Made by a program: the position numbers and the translations under genes
From: Helicobacteraceae bacterium
GTDB lineage: Bacteria; Campylobacterota; Campylobacteria; Campylobacterales; Sulfurimonadaceae
DNA length: 14,703 nucleotides
Direction of reading: 5' to 3'
Assembly: GCA_027083665.1 (NCBI GenBank)
Contig: JALWNV010000185.1
Span: 1-14,703 of the forward strand
Notes under the pieces: generated by a model
Told to the model about the DNA's origin: nothing
Databases searched by the model: none
The model's input: only the letters and a program-made list of their open reading frames with translations
Shown here: piece by piece, positions 1 through 7,907 of the stretch
Numbering within the stretch: position 1 is the first letter of the stretch
Layout: each line of letters starts with the position of its first letter

Positions 1-468
1 ACGGTCACCGAGTTCATTGAGCGCCTCGTAGGCCATACCGGCACTCAGTGCCCCGTCGCCGATCATAACAACCGGTATCCTCTCGCCCTGTTCGCCTTTG
101 AGCGCGATCGCCTTGGCCGCACCGACTCCCAGCGATATGGACGTGGAAGAGTGTCCGGCGACAAAATAGTCGTGTTCGCTCTCGTCGGGCTTGGTGTAGC
201 CGCTGAGCCCCCCGAACTGACGAAGCGTATCGAATGCCTCCCAGCGCCCGGTCAGCAGTTTATGGGCGTATGCCTGATGCGAAACATCGAAAATGAAAGG
301 ATCTTTTTCCGAATCGAACACCGCATGCATCGCGACGATCAGCTCCGTCGCGCCCAGCGTCGAACTGAGGTGGCCGCCGTTTTGGCTGACGACGTCGAGA
401 ATCCGTTCGCGAATCGACCGGCACTGCTGCGCAAGCGCAGTATAATCATGACTCTTTTTCTGGTTCAT
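1..468 (-). CDS. dxs: 1-deoxy-D-xylulose-5-phosphate synthase, N-terminal part (truncated by window edge)
   Basis: Makes 1-deoxy-D-xylulose 5-phosphate from pyruvate and glyceraldehyde 3-phosphate, using thiamine diphosphate, as the first step of the MEP isoprenoid pathway in the cytoplasm. The visible 156 codons start at ATG 466-468 ([10 protein letters not shown]) and run in frame off the left edge. Family signatures are clear: [11 protein letters not shown] (about residues 34-44), [15 protein letters not shown] with the cofactor-region histidine, AGHSSTSIS, and the thiamine-diphosphate motif [15 protein letters not shown] near the cut. The full protein should be about 600 residues, so roughly the last three quarters are missing only because of the window. 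The gene follows the FliF/FliG-like gene by 62 bases. In Campylobacter dxs lies just after fliH, so its position is conserved. A weak -10-like box in the gap could give it its own promoter. The ribosome-binding site is poor. Confidence 0.96.
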   Translation of the reverse strand, partial: MNQKKSHDYTALAQQCRSIRERILDVVSQNGGHLSSTLGATELIVAMHAVFDSEKDPFIFDVSHQAYAHKLLTGRWEAFDTLRQFGGLSGYTKPDESEHDYFVAGHSSTSISLGVGAAKAIALKGEQGERIPVVMIGDGALSAGMAYEALNELGDR

Positions 469-508
469 TCATTTCACTTTTCGTCACGCTGGAGATTATT
501 TCAACGGC

Positions 509-514
509 ATTTTA
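509..514 (-). promoter_or_regulatory. possible -10 box for dxs
   Basis: The minus strand reads TTTTTGGCTAAAATGCC here. A TAAAAT hexamer is preceded by a T-run, as is common in Campylobacterota sigma-70 promoters, which lack a strict -35 box. A start near 502 would give a leader of about 34 bases. It is only a motif match, and read-through from upstream could also express dxs. Confidence 0.3.
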
Positions 515-530
515 GCCAAAAAGCCCGAAG

Positions 531-1409
531 TCAAAGCTTCCCAGGACGCATCAACTCCGCCAATTCAGTCCGCAGGATCTGCGCCGTTTCGTTATCGGAA
601 AAGAGCTCCAGGATTTCACGCTGAAGCGCAGGAGAAAGCTTTGAAAAAATCGCCTTGATTTTTTCGAATCCTTCCGAATGTTCCCATCTCCGCACTTTTG
701 CCTCGAACATCGACACCACCTGCCGGCACAAAGCCTCATCGCATCCTTTCCAACGCGCCATCCGCTTCCACACCGCTCTGCGCTGCGCCGCCGGCATCGC
801 TTCGAGCAAACCCGCGCTTTTTTCAGTTTCAGCGGACAGGAGGAAAACCGTGACGACCTGCGGATGCTCCCGTTGCAGCAGCTTCAGTCGCAGCGCGGTT
901 TTTTCCTGCGACATGTCCGGCATCACGCCGCTCGCCGTTTTCACCGGTTCCGGCCGGGCGGCAGCGGCAACCGTTTCCCTGCGGCGCAGATCGGAGCGAA
1001 TCCGCAGACCAAGCGACGCAAATAGCCACAATACCGCTGCAAGCATCCCCAGCAACAGCAGCTGAAACACTCTTCGCGACACGGAATATCCCGTCTCCGT
1101 CGTGCCGGAGGGCTTAGCGTGTCTGCATATGCCGGAGGCGGCAAGCGCCTCACGAAGGCGATCGGCATCTTTTCCGGGAACCACGATGCTTCCCGTCTCA
1201 TCGAACGCGTACACCGTCGCAGTCGTATCGAGATAATCGATAATGCGTACGGATTCATTCGGAGTAGTCCTCGCGCATAGCGGCACCATCGGAAGCGAAA
1301 ACGCACGATACAGCGCCGCGGCGATCGCCAGCGCGGCGATCAGCAATACCGATGCGAAAACAATCTTTTGCGGCAGCGGACGGGCGTTCAAAAGGGAAAA
1401 CGCACGCAT
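531..1409 (-). CDS. FliF-FliG chimera-like inner-membrane protein at the fliFGH locus
   Basis: This gene is not a standard annotated family; the reading comes from motifs. Residues 15-37 form a membrane helix. Residues 41-95 resemble the first ring-building motif of FliF/YscJ: a short strand, a helix (NESVRIIDYL), a strand ending in SIVVPG, and the helix signature DADRLREALAASG. About 12 residues later comes a second membrane helix (112-135) followed by a basic stretch. After an Ala/Pro-rich linker, residues 179-240 resemble the FliG middle domain: EHPQ at 181-184, then VVTVFLL, a KSAGLLEAMPAAQRRAVWKRMA helix pair in two parts, and a further helix. Residues 245-290 form another helical repeat, like FliG ARM/C-domain helices. 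FliF RBM2/RBM3 and C-tail, the FliG N-domain and the torque helix are not seen. The start ATG lies 11 bases after the hisC stop, with GAGAGAG upstream. The frame is intact. A degenerate relic is the alternative. Confidence 0.68.
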   Translation of the reverse strand: MRAFSLLNARPLPQKIVFASVLLIAALAIAAALYRAFSLPMVPLCARTTPNESVRIIDYLDTTATVYAFDETGSIVVPGKDADRLREALAASGICRHAKPSGTTETGYSVSRRVFQLLLLGMLAAVLWLFASLGLRIRSDLRRRETVAAAARPEPVKTASGVMPDMSQEKTALRLKLLQREHPQVVTVFLLSAETEKSAGLLEAMPAAQRRAVWKRMARWKGCDEALCRQVVSMFEAKVRRWEHSEGFEKIKAIFSKLSPALQREILELFSDNETAQILRTELAELMRPGKL

Positions 1410-1420
1410 CCGCCGCTCTC

Positions 1421-2518
1421 TCAGTCCAGCAGCTCGGCTGCCAGCGCAAAAAACCGGTCGTTCTCCTCCGGCTTCCCGATCGTCACACGAATGGCGTTGA
1501 GACCGTAGCCGGACAGGTCCCGGACGATCACCCCCCGGCGCAAAAGCCCTTCGGCAACGTCCGTCGACGAACGCGGAGGTTCAAAACAGAGCGTGATGAA
1601 GTTCGTGTAGCTGTCGATCGTCTCGAGACCGTATTCCTGCGCGAACGCCTCATAGCGTTTCATCTGGTCGAAATTGTGTTCGATACTCCGCTGCACGAAC
1701 GCTTCATCTCCGAGCGCGACGGCCGCCGCCTCGAGCGACAGGGTCGTGATGTTAAACGGCGGGCGCAGTTTATACAGCGCTTCGATAATCGGCTCCGCCG
1801 CAATGCCGTAGCCCACCCGCATCCCGCCGAGGCCGTAGGCTTTGGAAAACGTTCCGAGGTAAAGGACGTTCGGAAACCTTCCGATCAGCTCCGACGGTTC
1901 AACCGCTTTGGCGGAATCTTTGTATCGGGTGTACTCCATATACGCACCGTCGACAACCACCAGCGTATCGGCATCGATCTTCTCCAAAAACGCCGTGAGC
2001 GCTTCGGCGTCGACGGCATCCCCTGTCGGATTGTTGGGCGTGCAGATGAAGATGATCGACGGGCGATGCTCGAGGTAAAGCGCATAAAACTCGTCGAAAT
2101 CGTGTTCCCGCGACGCGGTACGGACGACCGACGCACCCACGTGCCTGGCATAAATCTCGTACATGGCGAACGTCACACTGTTCATCAGAATCTTCGAACG
2201 GCTGCCGGCCTTGGCATGGATCGCAAACTCGATCACCTGATCGCTTCCCGCACCGATGATGATCTCTCGGCTCCCGACACCGAAACGTTCCGCCAGCGCC
2301 CCTTTGAGCGCATACATCGAATCGTCGGGATAGAGCGCCATTTTCGGCAGGATCGCCGCTACCGCCTCCTGCACCGCAGGAGAACAGCCGAACGGATTTT
2401 CGTTGCTCGCAAGTTTGACGACATCTTCCGGCGCGATTCCGAACTCGCGCACCACCAGTTCAATGGGTTTGCCCGCCTCGTACGTCTTGATGGCGTCGAG
2501 TGTCTTGTTGAATGTCAT
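1421..2518 (-). CDS. hisC: histidinol-phosphate aminotransferase
   Basis: A pyridoxal-phosphate aminotransferase (fold type I) that converts imidazole-acetol phosphate and glutamate to histidinol phosphate in histidine synthesis. Many HisC2-type enzymes also transaminate aromatic keto acids, which would suit its place directly after pheA; that dual role is inference. At 365 residues it has normal length. Visible motifs are SNENPFG (39-44), GAGSDQ (89-94), CTPNNPTG (159-166), the [10 protein letters not shown] strand with the cofactor aspartate D190, and the Schiff-base lysine K226 in [16 protein letters not shown], with R234 beyond it. I chose ATG 2516-2518 over an in-frame upstream start because AAAGGGG sits just before it and [10 protein letters not shown] fits the family start. 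The start overlaps the pheA stop as ATGA, which suggests translational coupling. The next gene begins 11 bases after its stop. Confidence 0.93.
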   Translation of the reverse strand: MTFNKTLDAIKTYEAGKPIELVVREFGIAPEDVVKLASNENPFGCSPAVQEAVAAILPKMALYPDDSMYALKGALAERFGVGSREIIIGAGSDQVIEFAIHAKAGSRSKILMNSVTFAMYEIYARHVGASVVRTASREHDFDEFYALYLEHRPSIIFICTPNNPTGDAVDAEALTAFLEKIDADTLVVVDGAYMEYTRYKDSAKAVEPSELIGRFPNVLYLGTFSKAYGLGGMRVGYGIAAEPIIEALYKLRPPFNITTLSLEAAAVALGDEAFVQRSIEHNFDQMKRYEAFAQEYGLETIDSYTNFITLCFEPPRSSTDVAEGLLRRGVIVRDLSGYGLNAIRVTIGKPEENDRFFALAAELLD

Positions 2519-3606
2519 ACATCCCCTTTCACGTAGCTGCCCAGCCACGAGATTTCATCGGTGTGGCGCCGGATGACAGTCTGGACATTCTCATCGTCGA
2601 TATGGCCGTAAAAATCGATAAAGAACCAGTACCCGAATCCGTCGTCGCCTTTGGAAGGACGGCTCTCGATCTTGCTGAGGTTGATCTCGTGCGCGTCGAA
2701 ATCCTGCAGGAAGTGCACAAGCGCTCCCGGCTCGCCGGCATTTTTGAGCCGGGCGAGAATCGAGGTCTTATCCTCTCCGCTCGGGGCATTCTTGAAGTCG
2801 CTCAGGATCACGAAACGGGTCGTATTGTCTGCGACGTCCTCGATATTTTCAAACATCATCGGCACACCGTAAAGCTTGGCCGCAATGTGGCTGCAAATCG
2901 CCGCCGCCTCGGGATCTTCCGCAGCGAGAATCGCCGCCTTCGCCGTCGATTCCACCGGAATCTGCTCAACATTGTGCAGCTCGTGTTCGTTAAGAAATTC
3001 GCGGCACTGGCCGAAACCCTTGTCCTTGGAATAGATCCGCCTGATCTCGTCGAGGTGCGCCGCCTTGGTCGCGAAAGTCATATGAATCGGCATATACAGT
3101 TCCGCGACGATTTTCATCGGACTCGATGCCAACAGGTCGAGCGTCTCGCCCACCACCCCGTCCTGGCGGCTTTCGATCGGAACCACCCCGAATTTCGCCC
3201 GCCGACTCTCGAGGGCTTTGAACACCCCGCTGATCGTCCGCATGGGAAGGTATTCGCTCATCGCCCCGAAGCGGCTTTCGGCCGCCTGATGCGTAAAGGT
3301 GCCTTCCGGACCGAGATATGCGATACGTTCGGGAAGCTCCAGGTTTCGGGCCACGGCGAATATCTCGAGAAAAATCGCTTCGATCGCGCTGGCGTTGAGC
3401 AGACCGTTTTGCTGCTCGTTGAGCCTTTTCAGGCGCTCGAGAATCGCTTTTTCACGCTCGGGACGGTAGATCGGTGCTCCGCTTTCGTTTTTAATCTCGC
3501 CGACGCGCTCGACGACCTTCATCCGTTCGTTGATCAGCCCGAGCAGCTGATCGTCGATAATATCGATCGCACCGCGGCAATCTTCCAATGTCTCAAGCTT
3601 CTTCAT
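2515..3606 (-). CDS. pheA: bifunctional chorismate mutase / prephenate dehydratase (P-protein)
   Basis: Converts chorismate to prephenate and then to phenylpyruvate, the committed branch to phenylalanine. The 363-residue protein has three parts: an AroQ-type chorismate mutase helix domain (about 1-88, with [20 protein letters not shown]), a prephenate dehydratase domain (about 95-270, opening with [14 protein letters not shown] and ending with the TTRFVIL catalytic loop), and a C-terminal ACT domain (about 280-355) with the ESRP motif and GYWFFIDF strand for phenylalanine feedback. One oddity is the usual VPIEN motif, which reads VPIESRQDG, so the conserved Asn is Ser146. The start is ATG 3604-3606, with GTG 3607-3609 directly before it as an alternative. 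The gene overlaps the end of the HAD gene by 14 bases and shares ATGA with hisC, so this is a tight operon. Confidence 0.93.
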   Translation of the reverse strand: MKKLETLEDCRGAIDIIDDQLLGLINERMKVVERVGEIKNESGAPIYRPEREKAILERLKRLNEQQNGLLNASAIEAIFLEIFAVARNLELPERIAYLGPEGTFTHQAAESRFGAMSEYLPMRTISGVFKALESRRAKFGVVPIESRQDGVVGETLDLLASSPMKIVAELYMPIHMTFATKAAHLDEIRRIYSKDKGFGQCREFLNEHELHNVEQIPVESTAKAAILAAEDPEAAAICSHIAAKLYGVPMMFENIEDVADNTTRFVILSDFKNAPSGEDKTSILARLKNAGEPGALVHFLQDFDAHEINLSKIESRPSKGDDGFGYWFFIDFYGHIDDENVQTVIRRHTDEISWLGSYVKGDV

Positions 3607-4390
3607 CACGTTTCGCTTTCACTCTGATCTTCGAAATGTCATTATACACCATCACATCCCTCTCTTCGCTTCGCAGCCGCGAAACCAGCACGTCATCGGG
3701 CCGGACCTTTCCGCTGAGTACCAGCGCCGTTCCCATCCCCAGTGCCGCCGCACCCCGCAAATCCCCCTCGTAATCGTCGCTGATCATGGTAATTTCCGAA
3801 AAAACGGCGTCCGGCACCGACATCCGCAGCCGCCGAAGCGCTTCGTGATAGAACGGGACCGAAGGTTTTCCCACAGTACGGTAGGGAACCGACGCGGCGA
3901 AAGAGAGCATTTTCAGCAAAGCGCCCACTCCGGGGTACCGTTTCCCTTCGTGCACATACAGTGTCGTTTCGTGCATACCGTACAATGCCGCACCGCGGCT
4001 GAGCAGTTCGATCATCTGTGCAAACGTTTCGCTGTCGTAGTCGGACCGAACGGAAACAAGGAGTGCGCCGGGCGTATCGTAATCGAGGGTATACCCGAGT
4101 GCCTGAAGCTGTGTCCTGAACGCTTCGCTGCCGTACACGGCGATACCGGCCGAGCGGGGAACGATCCGCTCGACCATCATCAGCGCGTCGAGATAGCGCT
4201 GCGGCGGGATGGAAAACCCGATGCGGTTAAGGTAGGCGAGGAAGTCGCCGCTCGCCGCTTTGGTATTGTTCGTCACGACAAGATAAGGGATCTTTTCGGC
4301 GTTGAGCGCCGCAAGCCACTCCGCGGCACCGGGCAGAGGCCGCCGATACGTATCGTCGATCAGTGTTCCCTGAACGTCGATGAAGTACAT
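3593..4390 (-). CDS. HAD-superfamily (HAD-IIA, NagD-like) protein with altered motif I
   Basis: A cytoplasmic haloacid-dehalogenase-fold protein of 265 residues; the substrate is unknown. Motif I is FIDVQGTL (residues 4-10), with nucleophile D5 but glutamine at position 7, where phosphatases have the acid/base aspartate. Motif II is VVTNNTK (T40), the motif III lysine is K175 in GKPS, and motif IV is ISDDYEGDLRGAAALGMG (D205/D206, D210). The HAD-IIA cap lies between, ending near KRYPGVGALLKML. The start ATG shares one base with the lysA stop (TGATG), and the 3' end overlaps pheA. A homologue lies between lysA and pheA in Campylobacter (from memory), so the link is old. It may act on a sugar phosphate or nucleotide, or be catalytically weak. 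I cannot assign a pathway from sequence. Confidence 0.82.
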   Translation of the reverse strand: MYFIDVQGTLIDDTYRRPLPGAAEWLAALNAEKIPYLVVTNNTKAASGDFLAYLNRIGFSIPPQRYLDALMMVERIVPRSAGIAVYGSEAFRTQLQALGYTLDYDTPGALLVSVRSDYDSETFAQMIELLSRGAALYGMHETTLYVHEGKRYPGVGALLKMLSFAASVPYRTVGKPSVPFYHEALRRLRMSVPDAVFSEITMISDDYEGDLRGAAALGMGTALVLSGKVRPDDVLVSRLRSEERDVMVYNDISKIRVKAKRDEEA

Positions 4391-5601
4391 CAGTCGAGGC
4401 AGGCCTGTTCCGCCGCAATCAGGTCTTCGAACGTTTCGCGCATACGTATCAGCCGGGCTTCTCCCTTCTCCACGGCGACTTCGGCCGAACGGCCGCGGGT
4501 ATTGTAGTTGCTTCCCATACCGAAACCGTAGGCGCCGGCACTGTGCACAATCAGCAGATCGCCGTGCTCCATCGGCGGCAGCGGGTAGTCTTTGGCCAGA
4601 AAGTCGCCGCTTTCGCAGACCGGGCCCACCACATCCGCCGGCGTCGGTGTACCGGCATGCGGTTTTGCCGCGGATATATAATGGTACGCCTTGTACAGAC
4701 TCGGGCGCAACAGGTCGTTCATCGCTCCGTCAACGACGACGAAACGTTTGGAACCGTTTCGTTTTTCATACAGTACCCGTGTCAGAAAATAGCCGGCATT
4801 GGCAGTCAGAAAACGGCCCGGCTCGCATACAACGGTAATATCCATGCCCGTCAGCGTCGAGAGAATGGCCTGTGCATAGTCGTAAGGCTCGATCGTCGTT
4901 TCATCGTCATAACGTACGCCCAGCCCGCCGCCTACATCGAAAAATTTCAGCTCGATCCCGACCGCCGCATGCAAAGAGCGGACCAGATCAGCGACAATCT
5001 CACTGGCTTCCCGGATAGGGTCGAGTTCCGTCAGCTGACTGCCGATATGAAAGTGAATCCCCACCGGATCCAGCGCTTCGGAGGCATTGGCGCGGATATA
5101 CATGCGTTTTGCCGTATCGATGTCCACACCGAACTTGTTGTCGTGCAGTCCCGTCGAGATATACGGGTGCGTTTTCGGATCGATATTGGGATTGACACGG
5201 ATGCTGATACGGGCCGTCCTTTCCAGCTCCGCGGCAATCAGCTCGACCCGCCCCATTTCCGCCTCGCTTTCGACATTGATGTAGAGGATATCGCGTTCGA
5301 TCGCCTCGCGGATCTCATCGTCGCGTTTGCCCACGCCGCTGAAGATCACCTTGTATTTCGGGACGCCCGCCATCATCGCGCGGCGGACTTCTCCGATGGA
5401 GACGCAGTCCGCACCCGCACCGAGCCGGGCGAAATGCCCGACGACACTCAGATTGGAGTTCGCCTTGACGGCATAGGCCAACAGGGATTTTCGGCCGCGA
5501 AACGCCTCTTTGAGCTTTTCGTACTGCTCGCGCATCGCATCAAAATCATAAACATACAGCGGCGTGCCGTAGGCATCTGCCAGAGAATTGAAATCGGTCA
5601 A
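4390..5601 (-). CDS. lysA: diaminopimelate decarboxylase
   Basis: Decarboxylates meso-diaminopimelate to L-lysine, the last step of the DAP pathway, with pyridoxal phosphate. The 403 residues match the usual length. Visible features of this alanine-racemase-fold (type III) enzyme are the Schiff-base lysine K46 in YAVKANSN, HFHIGSQ (183-189), the phosphate-binding GGGLG (224-228), EPGR (260-263), the C-terminal domain active-site motif GPVCESGD with C329, and the aromatic Y358 in GAYGFGMGSNYN. The start codon is TTG at 5599-5601. A strong AAAAGGAAG site sits about five bases upstream and the family N-terminus fits (MTDFNSLADAYGTPLYVYD). It follows lptG by 46 bases, and its stop overlaps the start of the HAD gene by one base. 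Confidence 0.95.
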   Translation of the reverse strand: MTDFNSLADAYGTPLYVYDFDAMREQYEKLKEAFRGRKSLLAYAVKANSNLSVVGHFARLGAGADCVSIGEVRRAMMAGVPKYKVIFSGVGKRDDEIREAIERDILYINVESEAEMGRVELIAAELERTARISIRVNPNIDPKTHPYISTGLHDNKFGVDIDTAKRMYIRANASEALDPVGIHFHIGSQLTELDPIREASEIVADLVRSLHAAVGIELKFFDVGGGLGVRYDDETTIEPYDYAQAILSTLTGMDITVVCEPGRFLTANAGYFLTRVLYEKRNGSKRFVVVDGAMNDLLRPSLYKAYHYISAAKPHAGTPTPADVVGPVCESGDFLAKDYPLPPMEHGDLLIVHSAGAYGFGMGSNYNTRGRSAEVAVEKGEARLIRMRETFEDLIAAEQACLD

Positions 5602-5647
5602 CAGGCTTCCTTTTTTATTCGAATGATAGCAAAAACGGCGTTAGAGA

Positions 5648-6727
5648 TCAGTCAGCCGCCGCCGTACGGTGCGTACGGTTGCGATACCACTGAACCACCG
5701 CCGCGAAAAACAGGACCACGACCGGCAGAACGATTCCCGCTTCGCTGGGGATCGTCTTGTTGTTGGAGAGCTCCGTCAGCATAAAAAGTACCGCCCATGT
5801 CATCATAATCGCCAAAATCGCGCCGAAGCTAAAAAGCGTGATATTCAAAAAACGCGGGCTGATCGGCACGAAAAAGAAGATCAATATGATCAGACTCGGG
5901 ACAAAAAGCGGCGTGATAAAGATACGGTAAAGTGCACTTTTGATTTTATCGACATTGATATTCTGATCGTTGAACAGCAGCAGTGCGTCGACCGCATCGA
6001 GGATGGTATAGTTGACCTTGCCTTCATAGACCTGGTCGAGTATCTTGGGCCGGAAACCGTGCAGCATCTCCAGCTCGCGTTTCGTTTCGACACTGATCCC
6101 CTTGCTTGTCAGGGAAAGATGCTCCGGTTTCTGCATGACCGTCGCCGTTTTGAGATGCCATGCGTCATCGGCGTAATAGGCTTCGGGTGCCACAAGAATT
6201 TGACGCAGCACGCCGCTTTCGGTACGAAAGATACGGATATCCTCCGCGCGTTCTTGCAGCGGATAGAGTTTTCCGAAATAGACATAACGGTCTTTAAACG
6301 TAAAAAAAAGATTCGAAGTCGGCTGCAAAAACTGTGACGACCTTCTGATATTGTTCGAATACTCATCCGCACGGGCGAACGACGTCGCATGCAATGCGAT
6401 ATAGATCACGACAATGATCGTCGCCACTGCCACAAACGGCCGGATCACATCGGTTTTACTGTAACCCAGCGCATAAATTGCAACAAGCGCATTGGAACGA
6501 ATAAGAAATATCTTCGTCGCGACCATCGCGAACAGCAGAGAAAGCGGCAGTAGCATATCAATCGCGAAAAACGCTTTGTACATCAGATAAATCACGAGCA
6601 GGTTGGCCGACTTCAGGCTGTCGGCATTGTCCATATAGTCGAAGCCGACCATAAAAAACACCAGTGCGAACAAGATAACGCCGATATATTTGAGATAATG
6701 CATTGAAATATACTTGAAAAGCAGCAT
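5648..6727 (-). CDS. lptG: LptF/LptG-family permease of the LPS export ABC transporter
   Basis: Inner-membrane subunit (YjgP/YjgQ family) of the Lpt machine, which takes lipopolysaccharide or lipooligosaccharide from the inner membrane and passes it to the periplasmic bridge, powered by LptB. At 359 residues it has the expected length. There are three N-terminal membrane segments (about 13-30, 44-76, 93-115), a periplasmic jellyroll region (about 120-265), and three C-terminal segments (268-289, 294-318, 328-348) ending in a short basic tail. An in-frame start lies upstream inside pth, but ATG 6725-6727 has AAAGGG six to eight bases ahead and gives a normal N-terminus. It begins 13 bases after the pth stop. 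LptF and LptG are hard to tell apart by eye; the equivalent Campylobacter gene lies in the same place between pth and lysA. Confidence 0.87.
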   Translation of the reverse strand: MLLFKYISMHYLKYIGVILFALVFFMVGFDYMDNADSLKSANLLVIYLMYKAFFAIDMLLPLSLLFAMVATKIFLIRSNALVAIYALGYSKTDVIRPFVAVATIIVVIYIALHATSFARADEYSNNIRRSSQFLQPTSNLFFTFKDRYVYFGKLYPLQERAEDIRIFRTESGVLRQILVAPEAYYADDAWHLKTATVMQKPEHLSLTSKGISVETKRELEMLHGFRPKILDQVYEGKVNYTILDAVDALLLFNDQNINVDKIKSALYRIFITPLFVPSLIILIFFFVPISPRFLNITLFSFGAILAIMMTWAVLFMLTELSNNKTIPSEAGIVLPVVVLFFAAVVQWYRNRTHRTAAAD

Positions 6728-6740
6728 CGGCACCCTTTCG

Positions 6741-7298
6741 CTATTGCAGCGGACTTTTTCTGATCGTATACCGGGATGCGACACGCTCGAGCGGCTCACG
6801 CAAAAGCGCTTCGACGGCATCGGCGGTATGGGAGATCCACGGTTCGAGGTACGGTTTCTCTTCCGGAGAAAAGGGGCTCAGGACATAATCAGCCACCCGG
6901 TTCCGATCCCCCGGGTGGCCGATCCCCATGCGTACGCGGATATAGTCATTCGAGATCGCCGCATCGGCGGACTTGAGACCGTTGTGACCGCCGTGACCGC
7001 CCCCGTGTTTGAAACGCAGAGTCCCGAAAGGCAGGTCGAGATCGTCATGGATCACGGCAACCTCATCGATTTTGTAAAAACGCTTCACGGCGGATATGGC
7101 ACGCCCCGAAAGATTCATGTAAGTCAACGGTTTTAAAAGATAATGGCCGGAGATTTTATAGAGGTCGCCTTCGAACGAGGCTTTTTTGATCGCTTCATGG
7201 CTATGACGGCGAAGCAGTTCGTCCGCCACCATAAACCCGACATTGTGCCGGGTCGTTTCGTACGCCGAACCCGGATTGCCCAGACCGACGATCAGCAA
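6741..7298 (-). CDS. pth: peptidyl-tRNA hydrolase
   Basis: Releases tRNA from peptidyl-tRNA dropped by stalled ribosomes, in the cytoplasm. It is 185 residues long, as usual. Active-site residues are in place: N8 in VGLGNPG, the catalytic H18 in TTRHNVGF, N62 in LTYMNLSG, the HDDLDLPFG loop (84-92) with its conserved acidic residues, and N106 in GGHGGHNGLKS. The start codon is TTG (7296-7298), two bases after the rplY stop. No ATG lies nearby, and MLIVGLGNPG is the expected start of the family. The ribosome-binding site is weak (AAGTAAG across the rplY stop), so coupling to rplY translation is likely. The rplY-pth pair is common in bacteria and suits a shared ribosome-linked role. Confidence 0.95.
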   Translation of the reverse strand: MLIVGLGNPGSAYETTRHNVGFMVADELLRRHSHEAIKKASFEGDLYKISGHYLLKPLTYMNLSGRAISAVKRFYKIDEVAVIHDDLDLPFGTLRFKHGGGHGGHNGLKSADAAISNDYIRVRMGIGHPGDRNRVADYVLSPFSPEEKPYLEPWISHTADAVEALLREPLERVASRYTIRKSPLQ

Positions 7299-7300
7299 AC

Positions 7301-7837
7301 TTACTTCGCTTTGATGATACTCAGCACCGAAACCCGGTCCGCATCCGTAAACGTATAGTCCTCGGATGTCGCCAGGTCACGGATCAGAATGGAGTCTCCG
7401 AGGTCCAGCCCGGAGACATCGATCTCGATTTTGTTCGGGATATTCTCGATCGGGCCTTTGACCGTCAAACGCTTTTTCGCGATGTAGAGCATCCCTTTGT
7501 TTTTCAGACCGATCGGCGACCCGACCGGCGAAACCGGTACGTTGTAACGGGTGACGAGACCCGGCTGGGCGACCATGAGGTCGACGTGCAGCAGATTTCC
7601 GGACACCGGATGGGACTCGTACGCCTGAACGACGACATCCATCTCTTTCTCGCCGACTTTGATCGGGAATGCAAGGGTCTCTTTCTTGCGAACCGTACGG
7701 ATGAACTCGTTCATTTTAAAAGCGGCATGAATATTCTCAAGCCCCTTTCCGTAAATGTTGGCAATCAGATAACCATCCCGGCGCAGCGCTTTCGTACCGC
7801 GCTTGCCGGTACTCTCTCTAACGATACCTTCTAGCAT
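7301..7837 (-). CDS. rplY: 50S ribosomal protein bL25 with C-terminal CTC domain
   Basis: Binds 5S rRNA in the large ribosomal subunit. The 178-residue length marks the long CTC-type bL25, not the short E. coli form of about 94 residues. The N-terminal 5S-binding beta-barrel covers about 1-90 (MLEGIVRESTGKRGTKALRR, then NIYGKG and SHPVSGNLLHVDL). The CTC beta domain follows (NVPVSPVGSPIGLKNKGML to the end) and carries IEIDVSGLDLGDSILIRDL. The start is ATG 7835-7837 with AAAAGGA about six bases upstream. It is the first gene of the long run down to dxs and is preceded by tandem -10 boxes. Position before pth matches Campylobacter. Confidence 0.95.
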   Translation of the reverse strand: MLEGIVRESTGKRGTKALRRDGYLIANIYGKGLENIHAAFKMNEFIRTVRKKETLAFPIKVGEKEMDVVVQAYESHPVSGNLLHVDLMVAQPGLVTRYNVPVSPVGSPIGLKNKGMLYIAKKRLTVKGPIENIPNKIEIDVSGLDLGDSILIRDLATSEDYTFTDADRVSVLSIIKAK

Positions 7838-7869
7838 ATATGTGTCCTTTTGGTAAAAAATAGGACGGA

Positions 7870-7898
7870 ATTATACTTAAAGACTTTTTAAACATAGC
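7870..7898 (-). promoter_or_regulatory. promoter P1 for the rplY-to-dxs run
   Basis: The minus strand carries a perfect TATAAT at 7870-7875, preceded by TTTAAAAAGTCTTTAAG. No clear -35 hexamer lies 17 bases upstream (GCTATG), as is normal in Campylobacterota, where an AT-periodic upstream region replaces it. A start near 7863 gives a leader of about 25 bases with the AAAAGGA ribosome-binding site. Confidence 0.65.
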
Positions 7899-7907
7899 TA
7901 AAATCAG

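Noticed and set aside
531..1409. Reading the chimera as a pseudogene of fliF or fliG
   Set aside because: The frame is continuous with membrane helices and both domain signatures in order, and it fits tightly in the operon; decay cannot be excluded but is not what the sequence shows.
1352..2536. Plus-strand open frame of 394 codons over hisC
   Set aside because: In-register antisense shadow of hisC with no family motifs; similar shadows lie over pheA, lysA, lptG and clpA.
2519..2548. Upstream in-frame start for hisC
   Set aside because: It would add ten residues inside pheA with no ribosome-binding site, whereas the ATG at 2518 has AAAGGGG and an ATGA overlap.
5622..5627. TATCAT as an internal -10 box for lysA
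   Set aside because: A single weak hexamer in a 46-base gap; a start there would leave a leader of only about 14 bases.
6728..6820. Longer lptG N-terminus reaching into pth
   Set aside because: The added 31 residues are polar and unlike the family; ATG 6727 has a good ribosome-binding site and leads directly to the first membrane helix.
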